A stretch of DNA of 6,149 nt from Chloroflexota bacterium (GTDB lineage: Bacteria > Chloroflexota > Dormibacteria > CF-121). The DNA lies in NCBI GenBank assembly GCA_005882525.1, contig VBGO01000343.1, positions 1-6,149 of the forward strand, written 5' to 3'. Position 1 is the stretch's first letter. Each line of letters begins with the position of its first letter. The position numbers and the translations under genes were made by a program. Shown piece by piece: positions 1 to 5,666 of the stretch. Below the pieces are notes generated by a model. The model did not search any database. It was not told the origin of the DNA and saw only the letters and a program-made list of their open reading frames with translations.

Positions 1-11
1 GCTTGGAAGTG

Positions 12-43
12 TACAGGCGGCGGTGGCAGAACCGCCGCCCGTA
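12..43 (-). terminator. GC-rich hairpin, probable terminator of the aminotransferase gene
   Basis: The sequence shows a 9-bp perfect inverted repeat, GGCGGCGGT (16-24) and ACCGCCGCC (31-39), around a 6-nt loop. The arms extend outward to 12 and 43 with a single discordant pair (15/40). Read as minus-strand RNA that pair is a G-U wobble, while as plus-strand RNA it is an A-C mismatch, so the structure is better formed in the minus-strand transcript. It lies about 95 nt past the stop of the minus-strand aminotransferase gene at 138. No U-tract follows, so intrinsic termination is not proved; hairpins without a U-tract are common after genes in high-G+C bacteria. It could also act on a gene left of the window. 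Confidence 0.45.
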
Positions 44-137
44 TGATGCCGGATGATTGATGACCTGCGCCGCTCCCTTCTGCTCCGTCGACGGCGCTCA
101 GCAGGTCAACGCGGTCACCTGGTCGGAGGTTACGCGG

Positions 138-1454
138 TTAGGCGTTGACCGAAACCAGGGCTTCCTCGAGAATGTCGAGACCGCGATCGAGGTCTTGCTC
201 GCTGATCACCAGCGCAAACAACAAGCGAATGACATTGTCGTAGAGGCCGGCCTTGAGGATCGCGAGGCCGTGCCCGTGGCAGTACCGCAGGATGTCGTTG
301 GTGAGGGCGCCGGCAGGTTCCCGCGTCGCTCGATCGGTGACGAGTTCCATGGCAACCATGGCGCCGCGGCCGCGCACATCACCGATTTTCGAAAAGCGAT
401 CCATCCACGCTCGCATGCGCGCCAGCGCGCGGTCGCCCAGCTTCGCGCCGCGCTCGGGTAATTTCTCGTCGAACATCGCCTCGATCACGGCCAGCGCCGC
501 CGCACAGGCGACCGGGTTACCGCCAAAGGTCCCACCGAGACCGCCCGGGTTGGTCGCATCCATCAGCTCGCTGCGCCCGACCACCGCGCCCAGCGGCAGG
601 CCGCCGCCCAGCGATTTCGCCAGGACGATCAGGTCCGGCTCGACGCCGAGATGTTCGACCGCGAAGAGTTTTCCAGTCCGCCCGAACCCGGTCTGGACCT
701 CGTCGGCGATCAACGGAATCTGGTGTTCGGTGCAGAGCTTGCGCAGCGCGGGCAGGAAATCGGGCGGCGGCACCACGAAGCCGCCCTCCCCCTGCACCGG
801 CTCGACCAGGATGCCCGCGACCCGGTCGGCACCCACCGTCGTCTTGAAGAGCTGCCGCACCGCCTCGACGCAGGCCCCACCCAGGCTCTCGGCGGCCATG
901 CCCGCGGGTCGCCGGTACTCGTACGGGTAGGGCACCTGGTAGACCTCAGGCGCGTACGGTCCGAAGTTCTGCCGGTAGGGCGCGACCTTGCCGGTCAGCG
1001 TCATCGACATCAGGGTGCGGCCGTGGAACGAATTGTGAAAGCTGATGATGGCCGGCCGGCCGGTCGCCTGGCGCACCACCTTGACGGCGTTCTCCACCGC
1101 CTCCGCCCCACTGTTGAGAAGCAAGGCTTTCTTCGGAAAGGCGCCCGGGGTGATCTCGCAGAGCCGGCGGGCCAGCCGCACGTAGGCCTCGGGCATCATC
1201 ACGGGTGCGCCGGAGTGAACCAGCCGCTCCGACTGCTCGCGGATCGCCTTCAGCACCCGGGGGTGGCCGTGCCCGACGTTCATCACGCTGATGCCGGTGG
1301 CGAAGTCGATATAGCTCTGCCCGTCGACGTCGGTCAGCGTCGCGCCGTTACCGGAGGCGGCAAAGACGGGCATGGCGGACGACATCCCGCGTGGCAGGTA
1401 GCGATCGCGCTCGGCCTGGAGTTCCCTGGACCGTGGCCCTGGCCCCTCCCCCAT
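138..1454 (-). CDS. gabT: GabT-like class III aminotransferase (probable 4-aminobutyrate aminotransferase)
   Basis: A PLP-dependent class III (fold type I) aminotransferase of 438 residues, close to the usual 420-450. It probably transfers the amino group of GABA to 2-oxoglutarate, giving succinate semialdehyde and glutamate in the cytoplasm. Visible motifs are SGAEA (115-119, phosphate binding), FHGR (143-146, cofactor stacking), EPVQGEGG (218-225, including the substrate-gating Glu equivalent to E. coli GabT Glu211), DEVQTG (251-256, the Asp that pairs with the PLP ring nitrogen), AKS with the Schiff-base Lys280, and Arg410 in the position of the GabT carboxylate-binding Arg398. The start at 1454 is chosen because AGGA lies 8 nt upstream and the protein then begins as family members do. 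Reading could extend to 1523, but that would cross the start of the divergent dehydrogenase. Class III members act on several omega-amines, so a putrescine or 5-aminovalerate aminotransferase remains possible; the GabT-like glutamate and arginine favour GABA. Confidence 0.9.
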   Translation of the reverse strand: MGEGPGPRSRELQAERDRYLPRGMSSAMPVFAASGNGATLTDVDGQSYIDFATGISVMNVGHGHPRVLKAIREQSERLVHSGAPVMMPEAYVRLARRLCEITPGAFPKKALLLNSGAEAVENAVKVVRQATGRPAIISFHNSFHGRTLMSMTLTGKVAPYRQNFGPYAPEVYQVPYPYEYRRPAGMAAESLGGACVEAVRQLFKTTVGADRVAGILVEPVQGEGGFVVPPPDFLPALRKLCTEHQIPLIADEVQTGFGRTGKLFAVEHLGVEPDLIVLAKSLGGGLPLGAVVGRSELMDATNPGGLGGTFGGNPVACAAALAVIEAMFDEKLPERGAKLGDRALARMRAWMDRFSKIGDVRGRGAMVAMELVTDRATREPAGALTNDILRYCHGHGLAILKAGLYDNVIRLLFALVISEQDLDRGLDILEEALVSVNA

Positions 1455-1462
1455 CGGAGATA

Positions 1463-1466
1463 TCCT
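1463..1466 (-). promoter_or_regulatory. Ribosome binding site that fixes the aminotransferase start
   Basis: On the minus strand AGGA sits 8 nt upstream of the ATG at 1454, an ordinary Shine-Dalgarno spacing. It supports this start over in-frame upstream ATG codons at 1490 and 1523. The same bases overlap a TAGGAT hexamer (1467-1462) that resembles an actinobacterial -10 box, so translation signal and promoter readings compete here. Confidence 0.55.
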
Positions 1467-1498
1467 AAGGGTCGCGGCAGGCCGTCGCATCGCGAAAC

Positions 1499-1504
1499 AG
1501 GAGG
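1499..1504 (+). promoter_or_regulatory. Ribosome binding site of the aldehyde dehydrogenase gene
   Basis: AGGAGG is a full Shine-Dalgarno core. It ends 12 nt before the ATG at 1517, which is a little long, and directly abuts an in-frame GTG at 1505, which is too close to be used. The ATG at 1517 is therefore preferred. Confidence 0.6.
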
Positions 1505-1516
1505 GTGGACAGGCAT

Positions 1517-2885
1517 ATGGCAACGGCAGTGAAGCGGCGGGAAATGTTCATTGGCGGCGAATGGGTGGCCGGATCAGGCGACCAGGGCCAGCCCATCATC
1601 AACCCGGCGACCGGCGAGACGATCGCAGAGGTGCCGAAGGGGACGGAAGCCGACGTCGACCGCGCCGTCAAGGCCGCGCGCAAAGCCTATACGGAGTGGT
1701 TCGAGACCACCCCGAGGGAGCGGAGCGAGATGCTGCTGAAGCTGGCGGATGCGGTCCTTGCCGATGGCGACGAGCTGGCGAACATCGAGTCGGCCAACGT
1801 TGGCAAGCCGCGCGCGCTCTTCCTGTCGGAAGAGCTGTGGGTCTGTGCTGACAATCTCCGCTACTTTGCCGGAGCGGCCCGCATCCTCGAGGGGAAGGCC
1901 GCCGGCGAGTACATGCGCGGCTATACCAGCATGATCCGTCGCGAGCCCGTCGGGGTGGTTGGCTCCATCGCACCCTGGAACTATCCGCTGATGATGGCGA
2001 TCTGGAAGATCGGCCCGGCGCTGGCGGCCGGGAACTGCGTCGTGCTGAAGCCGTCCGAGTGGACCCCACGGCGAGCCGGTCGGGGCGGGCATCGTGCGCC
2101 ATCCGGGGGTCGACATGGTCTCCCTCACCGGCGACGTCGCGACCGGCAAAGAGGTGGCGAAGGCCGCGTCCCAGACGCTCAAGCGCGTCCACCTGGAGCT
2201 GGGTGGCAAGGCACCGGTCGTCGTCTTCGACGACGCCGACCTCGAGGCGGTCAACACCTGGGTCAAGGCGGCCGGCTTCTTCAACTCCGGCCAGGACTGC
2301 ACCGCGGCCACCCGCGTCATTGCCGGCCCGAAGATCTACGACAACCTGCTGTCAACCCTGACCAAGACCGTCACGTCGGTCAAGGTCGGCAATCCGCTCG
2401 AAGAAGGCATCGAGATGGGGCCGATGGTCGCCAAGGAGCAGCTCGAGCGCGTCGAAGGCTTCGTCGACCGGGCGCGCGAGCGGGGCGCGAGGGTACTGGT
2501 CGGCGGGGCGCCGATCCCCGGCCGCGGCTACTTCTACCAGCCGAGCCTGGTGACCGACGTCAAACAGGACTCCGAGATCGTGCAGAAGGAGGTCTTCGGC
2601 CCGGTGGTGACCGTCCAGCGCTTCAAGGATGACAACGAGGCCATCGCCTGGGCGAACGACGTCCCCTACGGGCTGGCCGCCTCGGTCTGGACGCGCGACA
2701 TCGGCCGGGCGATGAACGCCGCCCGCCGGCTGCAGTTCGGCACGGTCTGGATCAACACCCACATCCCGCTGGTCAGCGAGATGCCGCACGGCGGCTACAA
2801 GCAGAGCGGCTACGGCAAGGATCTCTCGATGTACTCACTCGAGGAGTACACGAACGTCAAGCACGTGATGACCGCCATCGAGTAG
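1517..2885 (+). pseudogene. patD: 4-aminobutyraldehyde dehydrogenase (PatD/YdcW type), broken by an internal frameshifting deletion
   Basis: An NAD-dependent aldehyde dehydrogenase of the gamma-aminobutyraldehyde type, which oxidises 4-aminobutanal from putrescine breakdown to GABA in the cytoplasm. The first 184 codons run in one frame and hold the oxyanion Asn155 within PWNYP (153-157) and KPSE (178-181, cofactor ribose contact). From 2070 the homology continues in the next frame for 271 codons: GEPVG, the nucleotide-binding loop SLTGDVATG, the general base in ELGGK (Glu codon 2196-2198), the nucleophile in GQDCT (Cys codon 2298-2300), EVFGPVV and the family's C-terminal SEMPHGG region. Against E. 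coli PatD as I recall it, about 25 residues between TP (ending 2068) and GEPVG are missing. That is about 74 bp and explains the frame change. Restoring them gives about 480 residues, against 474 in E. coli. As sequenced, translation leaves frame after residue 184 and stops at 2632, giving a dead protein of about 371 residues. Both halves are well conserved with no other lesion, so the break is recent or is a sequencing/assembly error. It is divergent from gabT and convergent with the transporter operon. Confidence 0.87.
2066..2072 (+). other. Deletion junction inside the aldehyde dehydrogenase gene
   Basis: The coding frame changes here. Upstream codons end with W-T-P (P codon 2066-2068) and the downstream homology restarts at the Gly codon 2070-2072 in the +1-shifted frame, possibly one codon earlier at His (2067-2069). 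The lost segment should encode the helix and strand that precede the GxxVG loop of the Rossmann domain. The junction lies in a C-run (ACCCCAC), so a two- or three-base C microhomology at the breakpoints is plausible but cannot be shown without an intact relative. Confidence 0.75.
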
Positions 2886-2916
2886 TCGTTCAGCGGCGTC
2901 AACATTGCCGACCAGG

Positions 2917-3453
2917 TCACTCCCCGGTCTGCCCGTCCACCGACTCCCGGAGGAGGTCGGCATGGCCGTTGTGCCGCCCGTACTCCTCGATCATGTGGAC
3001 CAGGATCCATCGCAGGCTGGGTTTCTCACCGTTGGGCCAAGGGCGCCGCGCGAGCCGGTCCAGACCACCGTCGGCGAGCGCCTCGGCGATATAAGTGCGG
3101 GAGCGGGCCAGGCTGTCCTGCCAGAATGCCAAGAGTTGCTCGGGGGTGTCCTCGGCGGCTGACTGCCACTCCCAATCGGGATCAGCCTTCCAGTCCACCA
3201 GGTCGAAAGGGGGCTGCCGGTCATGCCCGTGCAGCCTCTGCGAGAACCAGTAGTCCTCGACGTAGGCCAGATGCTTGAGCATGCCGCCAAGCGTCATCGA
3301 CGAGGCGCCGACCTTCGCCTGCAGCCCGGCCGCGTCGAGTCCGCCGCACTTCCACGCCAGGGTCGCGCGCTGGTACTCCAGGAAGCCGAGGAGGGTGGCG
3401 GTCTCGTCGCCCGCGAAGGGAGGTTCCGGGCGGCCGTGCTCGTCGACGGTCAC
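2917..3453 (-). CDS. DUF664/DinB-family protein (putative metal-dependent four-helix-bundle enzyme)
   Basis: A 178-residue protein of the DinB/YfiT-like superfamily, most like the DUF664 branch common in Actinomycetota. The family is a four-helix bundle that binds a divalent metal through three histidines, and several members are thiol (mycothiol or bacillithiol)-dependent transferases or isomerases; this protein's reaction is unknown. Visible features are His61 in the KHLAYVEDYWF segment and the distal cluster HMIEEYGRHNGH, with His153, His161 and His164 as metal-ligand candidates. Trp-rich stretches at 88-97 and 111 are also typical. It starts with GTG at 3453, only 3 nt after the stop of the F420-dependent gene and with no clear ribosome binding site, which implies translational coupling. 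Its stop lies 31 bp from the convergent dehydrogenase stop. Family assignment is firm; function is not assignable. Confidence 0.85.
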   Translation of the reverse strand: MTVDEHGRPEPPFAGDETATLLGFLEYQRATLAWKCGGLDAAGLQAKVGASSMTLGGMLKHLAYVEDYWFSQRLHGHDRQPPFDLVDWKADPDWEWQSAAEDTPEQLLAFWQDSLARSRTYIAEALADGGLDRLARRPWPNGEKPSLRWILVHMIEEYGRHNGHADLLRESVDGQTGE

Positions 3454-3456
3454 GGG

Positions 3457-3837
3457 CTAAATCGTGACTTCGATCAGCGGGCTGTACTCGACCATGATGT
3501 CGACGTCGTCGCGCTTCCAGTGCCGGGCGACTTGCTCCAGGACCTGACGCCGCTCTGAGGGATCGGTGATCTCGCGGGCGGTCGCCGGCAGATCGGCCTT
3601 CACGCCACGCTTCAGGTGCACGGTGAATTTCGAATTGGCGTCCAGATTGGCCAGCCAGCTGCGGCGCGTTCGGGACGGCTGGCCGCTGATGTAGAGCCGG
3701 CCGCCGATGTTGTGCATCACGATCTCGATCCGGCGCTCCTGCCCGCTTTTCCGGCCGGTAGTCGAGACGTCGACGACGGTCATCGGTCGCGAGAGTGCCT
3801 CGCGGACTTTGTCGTCGACCGGTTGACGCGTAGCCAT
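3457..3837 (-). CDS. Deazaflavin (F420)-dependent nitroreductase/oxidoreductase family protein (Ddn-like)
   Basis: A 126-residue single-domain split-beta-barrel protein of the Ddn (PF04075-type) family, close to the usual 120-150. Members bind coenzyme F420 and reduce quinones, nitro compounds or other electrophiles with F420H2; the physiological substrate here is unknown. The hallmark is TTGRKSG (26-32), followed by a RIEIVMHNIGGRLYI strand pair (36-50), then SWLANLDANSKFTVHL (60-75), matching the family's W-NL-A-P-V core. The C-terminal segment with SERRQVLEQVARHW (94-107) is also typical. The ATG at 3837 lies 15 nt after the YdcV-like permease stop, and the next gene follows after 3 nt. 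The AT-rich gap contains TATAAA six nt before the ATG and a weak AAGAG, so it may be read from the operon, from a local leaderless promoter, or both. The gene implies that the host makes F420. Confidence 0.9.
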   Translation of the reverse strand: MATRQPVDDKVREALSRPMTVVDVSTTGRKSGQERRIEIVMHNIGGRLYISGQPSRTRRSWLANLDANSKFTVHLKRGVKADLPATAREITDPSERRQVLEQVARHWKRDDVDIMVEYSPLIEVTI

Positions 3838-3852
3838 CAGCTCTTTATACGT

Positions 3853-4734
3853 CTAGGACGCCGCCGCCTGCTCCGCCGGATCTTCAATTGCCGGGACGAC
3901 GGCCCCCCGGCCGGACACCAGCCCGCCGCTTTCCTGGGTGAGGCGCTGGGCGATGTAGACCGGGATCAGGCTGGCGATCAGCAGCACGCTGGCCACCACG
4001 TTGACGACCGGCCGCTGGTTCGGCAGTCGCAGGTTGTTGAAGATCCACTTCGGGAGCGTGATCTCACTGCCCGATGTGAAATTCGTGACGATGATCTCGT
4101 CGAACGAGAGGGCGAAGGCGAGCAGGCCGCCGGCCATCAGCGCCGTGGCGATGTTCGGCAGGATGACGTAACGGAAGGTCTGAACGCCGTCCGCGCCGAG
4201 ATCCGATGAGGCCTCGACCAGCGAGGTCGTGGTGCGGCGGAGCCGGGCGATCACATTGTTGTAGACGACCACGACGCAGAAGGTGGCGTGGCCGATGATG
4301 ATGGTCCACAAGCTGAACGACAGGCCGAGCAGCTGGCCGCCCAGGTTGATGGTCGAATTCAGCGCCATCCCGGTCACGATCCCGGGCAAGGCCAACGGCA
4401 GGATCAGAACAAACGACACGGCCTCCCGGCCAAAGAACTTGAAGCGATGAATGGCGAACGCGGCCAGGCTACCGAGGACCAGGGCAATCGTGGTGGCGCC
4501 GAGACCGGCCTTCAGCGAGGTGATCAGCGCGGTCCGGACATCGGCATTGTTCCAGGTCGCCACAAACCAGCGGGTCGACAGACCGGGCAACGGCCAGGAC
4601 TGCGAGCGGGCCGGGTTGAAGGCGTAAAGCATGATGACGACGAGCGGCACGTAGAGAAACAGGAGCACCAGCACGCTGACCACGCCCATGCCCACCCGCA
4701 CCGAGCGGGGCTCGATCGCGCGGTCCCTGGTCAC
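3853..4734 (-). CDS. ydcV: YdcV-like ABC transporter permease (polyamine-type importer, PotC family)
   Basis: An inner-membrane permease of 293 residues, one half of the membrane channel of a polyamine-type ABC importer. It shows about six hydrophobic segments (roughly 16-38, 68-95, 105-125, 141-163, 192-212, 243-262). The EAA loop that docks to the ATPase is at 173-193 (VEASSDLGADGVQTF, then VILP). The segment GHATFCVVVV-NNVIARLRR and the segment LLAFALSFDEIIVT closely resemble E. coli YdcV as I recall it. It starts at GTG 4734, where GTGA overlaps the TGA of the preceding permease by 4 nt; GAGG lies 4 nt upstream. The frame stays open upstream to 5598, but that part is antisense-like low-hydrophobicity sequence in the shadow of the other permease. 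The hydrophilic tail after about 266 is longer than in the E. coli protein. PotC of the spermidine/putrescine system is a more distant alternative name. Confidence 0.92.
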   Translation of the reverse strand: MTRDRAIEPRSVRVGMGVVSVLVLLFLYVPLVVIMLYAFNPARSQSWPLPGLSTRWFVATWNNADVRTALITSLKAGLGATTIALVLGSLAAFAIHRFKFFGREAVSFVLILPLALPGIVTGMALNSTINLGGQLLGLSFSLWTIIIGHATFCVVVVYNNVIARLRRTTTSLVEASSDLGADGVQTFRYVILPNIATALMAGGLLAFALSFDEIIVTNFTSGSEITLPKWIFNNLRLPNQRPVVNVVASVLLIASLIPVYIAQRLTQESGGLVSGRGAVVPAIEDPAEQAAAS

Positions 4735-5663
4735 AGCGCCTCGAACGCCTTCATCTGACGGGCGACCAGGAGGTAGACGGCCATCACCAGGGCCGGCACG
4801 ACCGCGTAGGCCGCCGCAAAGGGGATGTCGTTGGCGATGCCCACGCTCTGGTAAATGACGTTGCCGATGAACTCGGTATCCCCCACCAGGCTGGGGGCGA
4901 TGTAGTCGCCGAGCGTCAGCGAGAAGGCGAAGATCGAGCCGGCAACGAAGCCCGGAATCGCGATCGGCAGGATCACACGCCGGAAGGTGGTGAACCAACG
5001 TGCGCCGAGGTCGGTGGACGCCTCGATCAACGAGTTGGGGATCCGCTCCAGCGCGGCGTACACCGGGAGTGTCACGAATGGTAGCCACAGGTAGGAGAAG
5101 ACAATCCATAGGCTCCAGCGCGAGAAGCCGAGGTTGACCGCTCCCAGATGGATCTGGTGCAGCGCCCAGTTCAATACGCCGTCGCCCGAGAGGATCGTAC
5201 GCCAGGCGTAGACCCGCACCAGGTAACTCGACCACAGCGGCAACACCATCGAGAGGAGAAGAAAGGTCCGCATCCGCGGGCTCGCGATCCGGGCCGCGTA
5301 GTAGGCAATCGGGATGGCGAGAACGATGTCCGTGACGGTGACCGCCAGTGCGATGCCGACCGTCCGGATCGCGATCGTTCGGTAGACGGGGGTCTGCACC
5401 AGGAACTGGTAGTTGGTCAGGCCCCAGTTCTGCACGATGGCCCCGGTGACGTTGTCCTGGCGCCAGAAGGAGGTCACGAAGAGCAGGGCCAGCGAGCCGA
5501 GGTAGATCACGACCATCCAGATCAGCACCGGGCCCAGCAGTAAGGCGAGCCGGGCGCCGGGAAACCGGTGCAGCAGGACGCCGACGCGATGCCGCCACCG
5601 ACGAACACTACTGGGGGGAGGGGCCTGAAGCCTCTCCCCCGACCGCGTCAGTGTCTGCGCCAT
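4731..5663 (-). CDS. ydcU: YdcU-like ABC transporter permease (polyamine-type importer, PotB family)
   Basis: An inner-membrane permease of 310 residues that pairs with the YdcV-like protein. A basic, proline-containing cytoplasmic N-terminus (1-36) precedes about six membrane segments (roughly 37-66, 98-122, 132-152, 183-206, 233-253, 281-302). The EAA loop is at 213-233 (IEASTDLGARWFTTF, then VILP). The segments MVLPLWSSYLVRVYAW, YLWLPF and GSIFAFSLTLGDY match E. coli YdcU as I recall it, as does the end (KAFEAL against GAFDAL). The ATG at 5663 lies 3 nt after the binding-protein stop with no strong ribosome binding site of its own, which indicates coupled translation in one operon. The ATPase gene that lies between ydcS and ydcU in E. 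coli is absent here. Confidence 0.92.
   Translation of the reverse strand: MAQTLTRSGERLQAPPPSSVRRWRHRVGVLLHRFPGARLALLLGPVLIWMVVIYLGSLALLFVTSFWRQDNVTGAIVQNWGLTNYQFLVQTPVYRTIAIRTVGIALAVTVTDIVLAIPIAYYAARIASPRMRTFLLLSMVLPLWSSYLVRVYAWRTILSGDGVLNWALHQIHLGAVNLGFSRWSLWIVFSYLWLPFVTLPVYAALERIPNSLIEASTDLGARWFTTFRRVILPIAIPGFVAGSIFAFSLTLGDYIAPSLVGDTEFIGNVIYQSVGIANDIPFAAAYAVVPALVMAVYLLVARQMKAFEAL
4739..4742 (-). promoter_or_regulatory. Ribosome binding site that fixes the second permease start
   Basis: GAGG within the last codons of the upstream permease lies 4 nt before the GTG at 4734. Together with the GTGA stop/start overlap this fixes the start over the long upstream open frame and over the internal ATG at about residue 16. 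Confidence 0.5.
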
Positions 5664-5666
5664 TGT

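Larger units (their letters stand above)
1455..1516. promoter_or_regulatory. Divergent control region between the aminotransferase and dehydrogenase genes
   Basis: These 62 bp separate two genes transcribed away from each other, so promoters for one or both should lie here or just inside the coding ends. TATCCTA at 1461-1467 reads as TATCCT on plus and TAGGAT on minus, both fitting the TANNNT form of a -10 box. No convincing -35 hexamer was found for either direction. GTCGC occurs twice (1471-1475 and 1484-1488), and TCGC-ATC-GCGA forms a short inverted repeat at 1485-1495; either could be part of an operator or chance. The divergent layout of two enzymes of one pathway suggests shared control, which is an inference. 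Confidence 0.4.

Noticed and set aside
1485..1495. TCGC-ATC-GCGA as a regulator operator
   Set aside because: Four-base arms are too short to separate from chance in this base composition; kept only as a remark on the divergent region.
1505..1516. GTG at 1505 as the dehydrogenase start
   Set aside because: It directly abuts the AGGAGG motif with no spacing, and the ATG at 1517 gives the usual family N-terminus.
1455..1523. N-terminal extension of the aminotransferase to ATG 1490 or 1523
   Set aside because: The extra residues are not part of the family, they would overlap the divergent dehydrogenase start, and the ATG at 1454 has AGGA at the right distance.
57..1532. Long plus-strand open frames opposite the aminotransferase gene (57-461, 253-930, 651-1532)
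   Set aside because: They are antisense shadows in G+C-rich sequence: Arg/Pro/Ala-rich or low-complexity translations with no family motif, while the minus strand carries a complete, well-conserved aminotransferase.
2050..2100. Programmed ribosomal frameshift in the dehydrogenase gene
   Set aside because: A frameshift could restore the frame but not the roughly 25 missing residues of the NAD-binding domain, and no slippery heptamer with downstream structure is evident.
2069..2632. Out-of-frame continuation of the dehydrogenase to the stop at 2632 as a real C-terminal domain
   Set aside because: It is Arg/Gly-rich frameshifted sequence without homology, while the true dehydrogenase C-terminal half is encoded in the overlapping frame.
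3616..5543. Plus-strand open frames opposite the permeases and the Ddn gene (3616-4209, 4288-4758, 5148-5543)
   Set aside because: Their translations are rich in Gln, Arg, Asp and His, as expected for the antisense of hydrophobic permease codons; none has a ribosome binding site or recognisable domain.
4735..5598. Upstream half of the long minus-strand open frame running into the second permease (3853-5598)
   Set aside because: It overlaps the YdcU-like permease in another frame and its translation is a hydrophilic Arg/Pro/Gly-rich shadow; the real start is the GTG at 4734.
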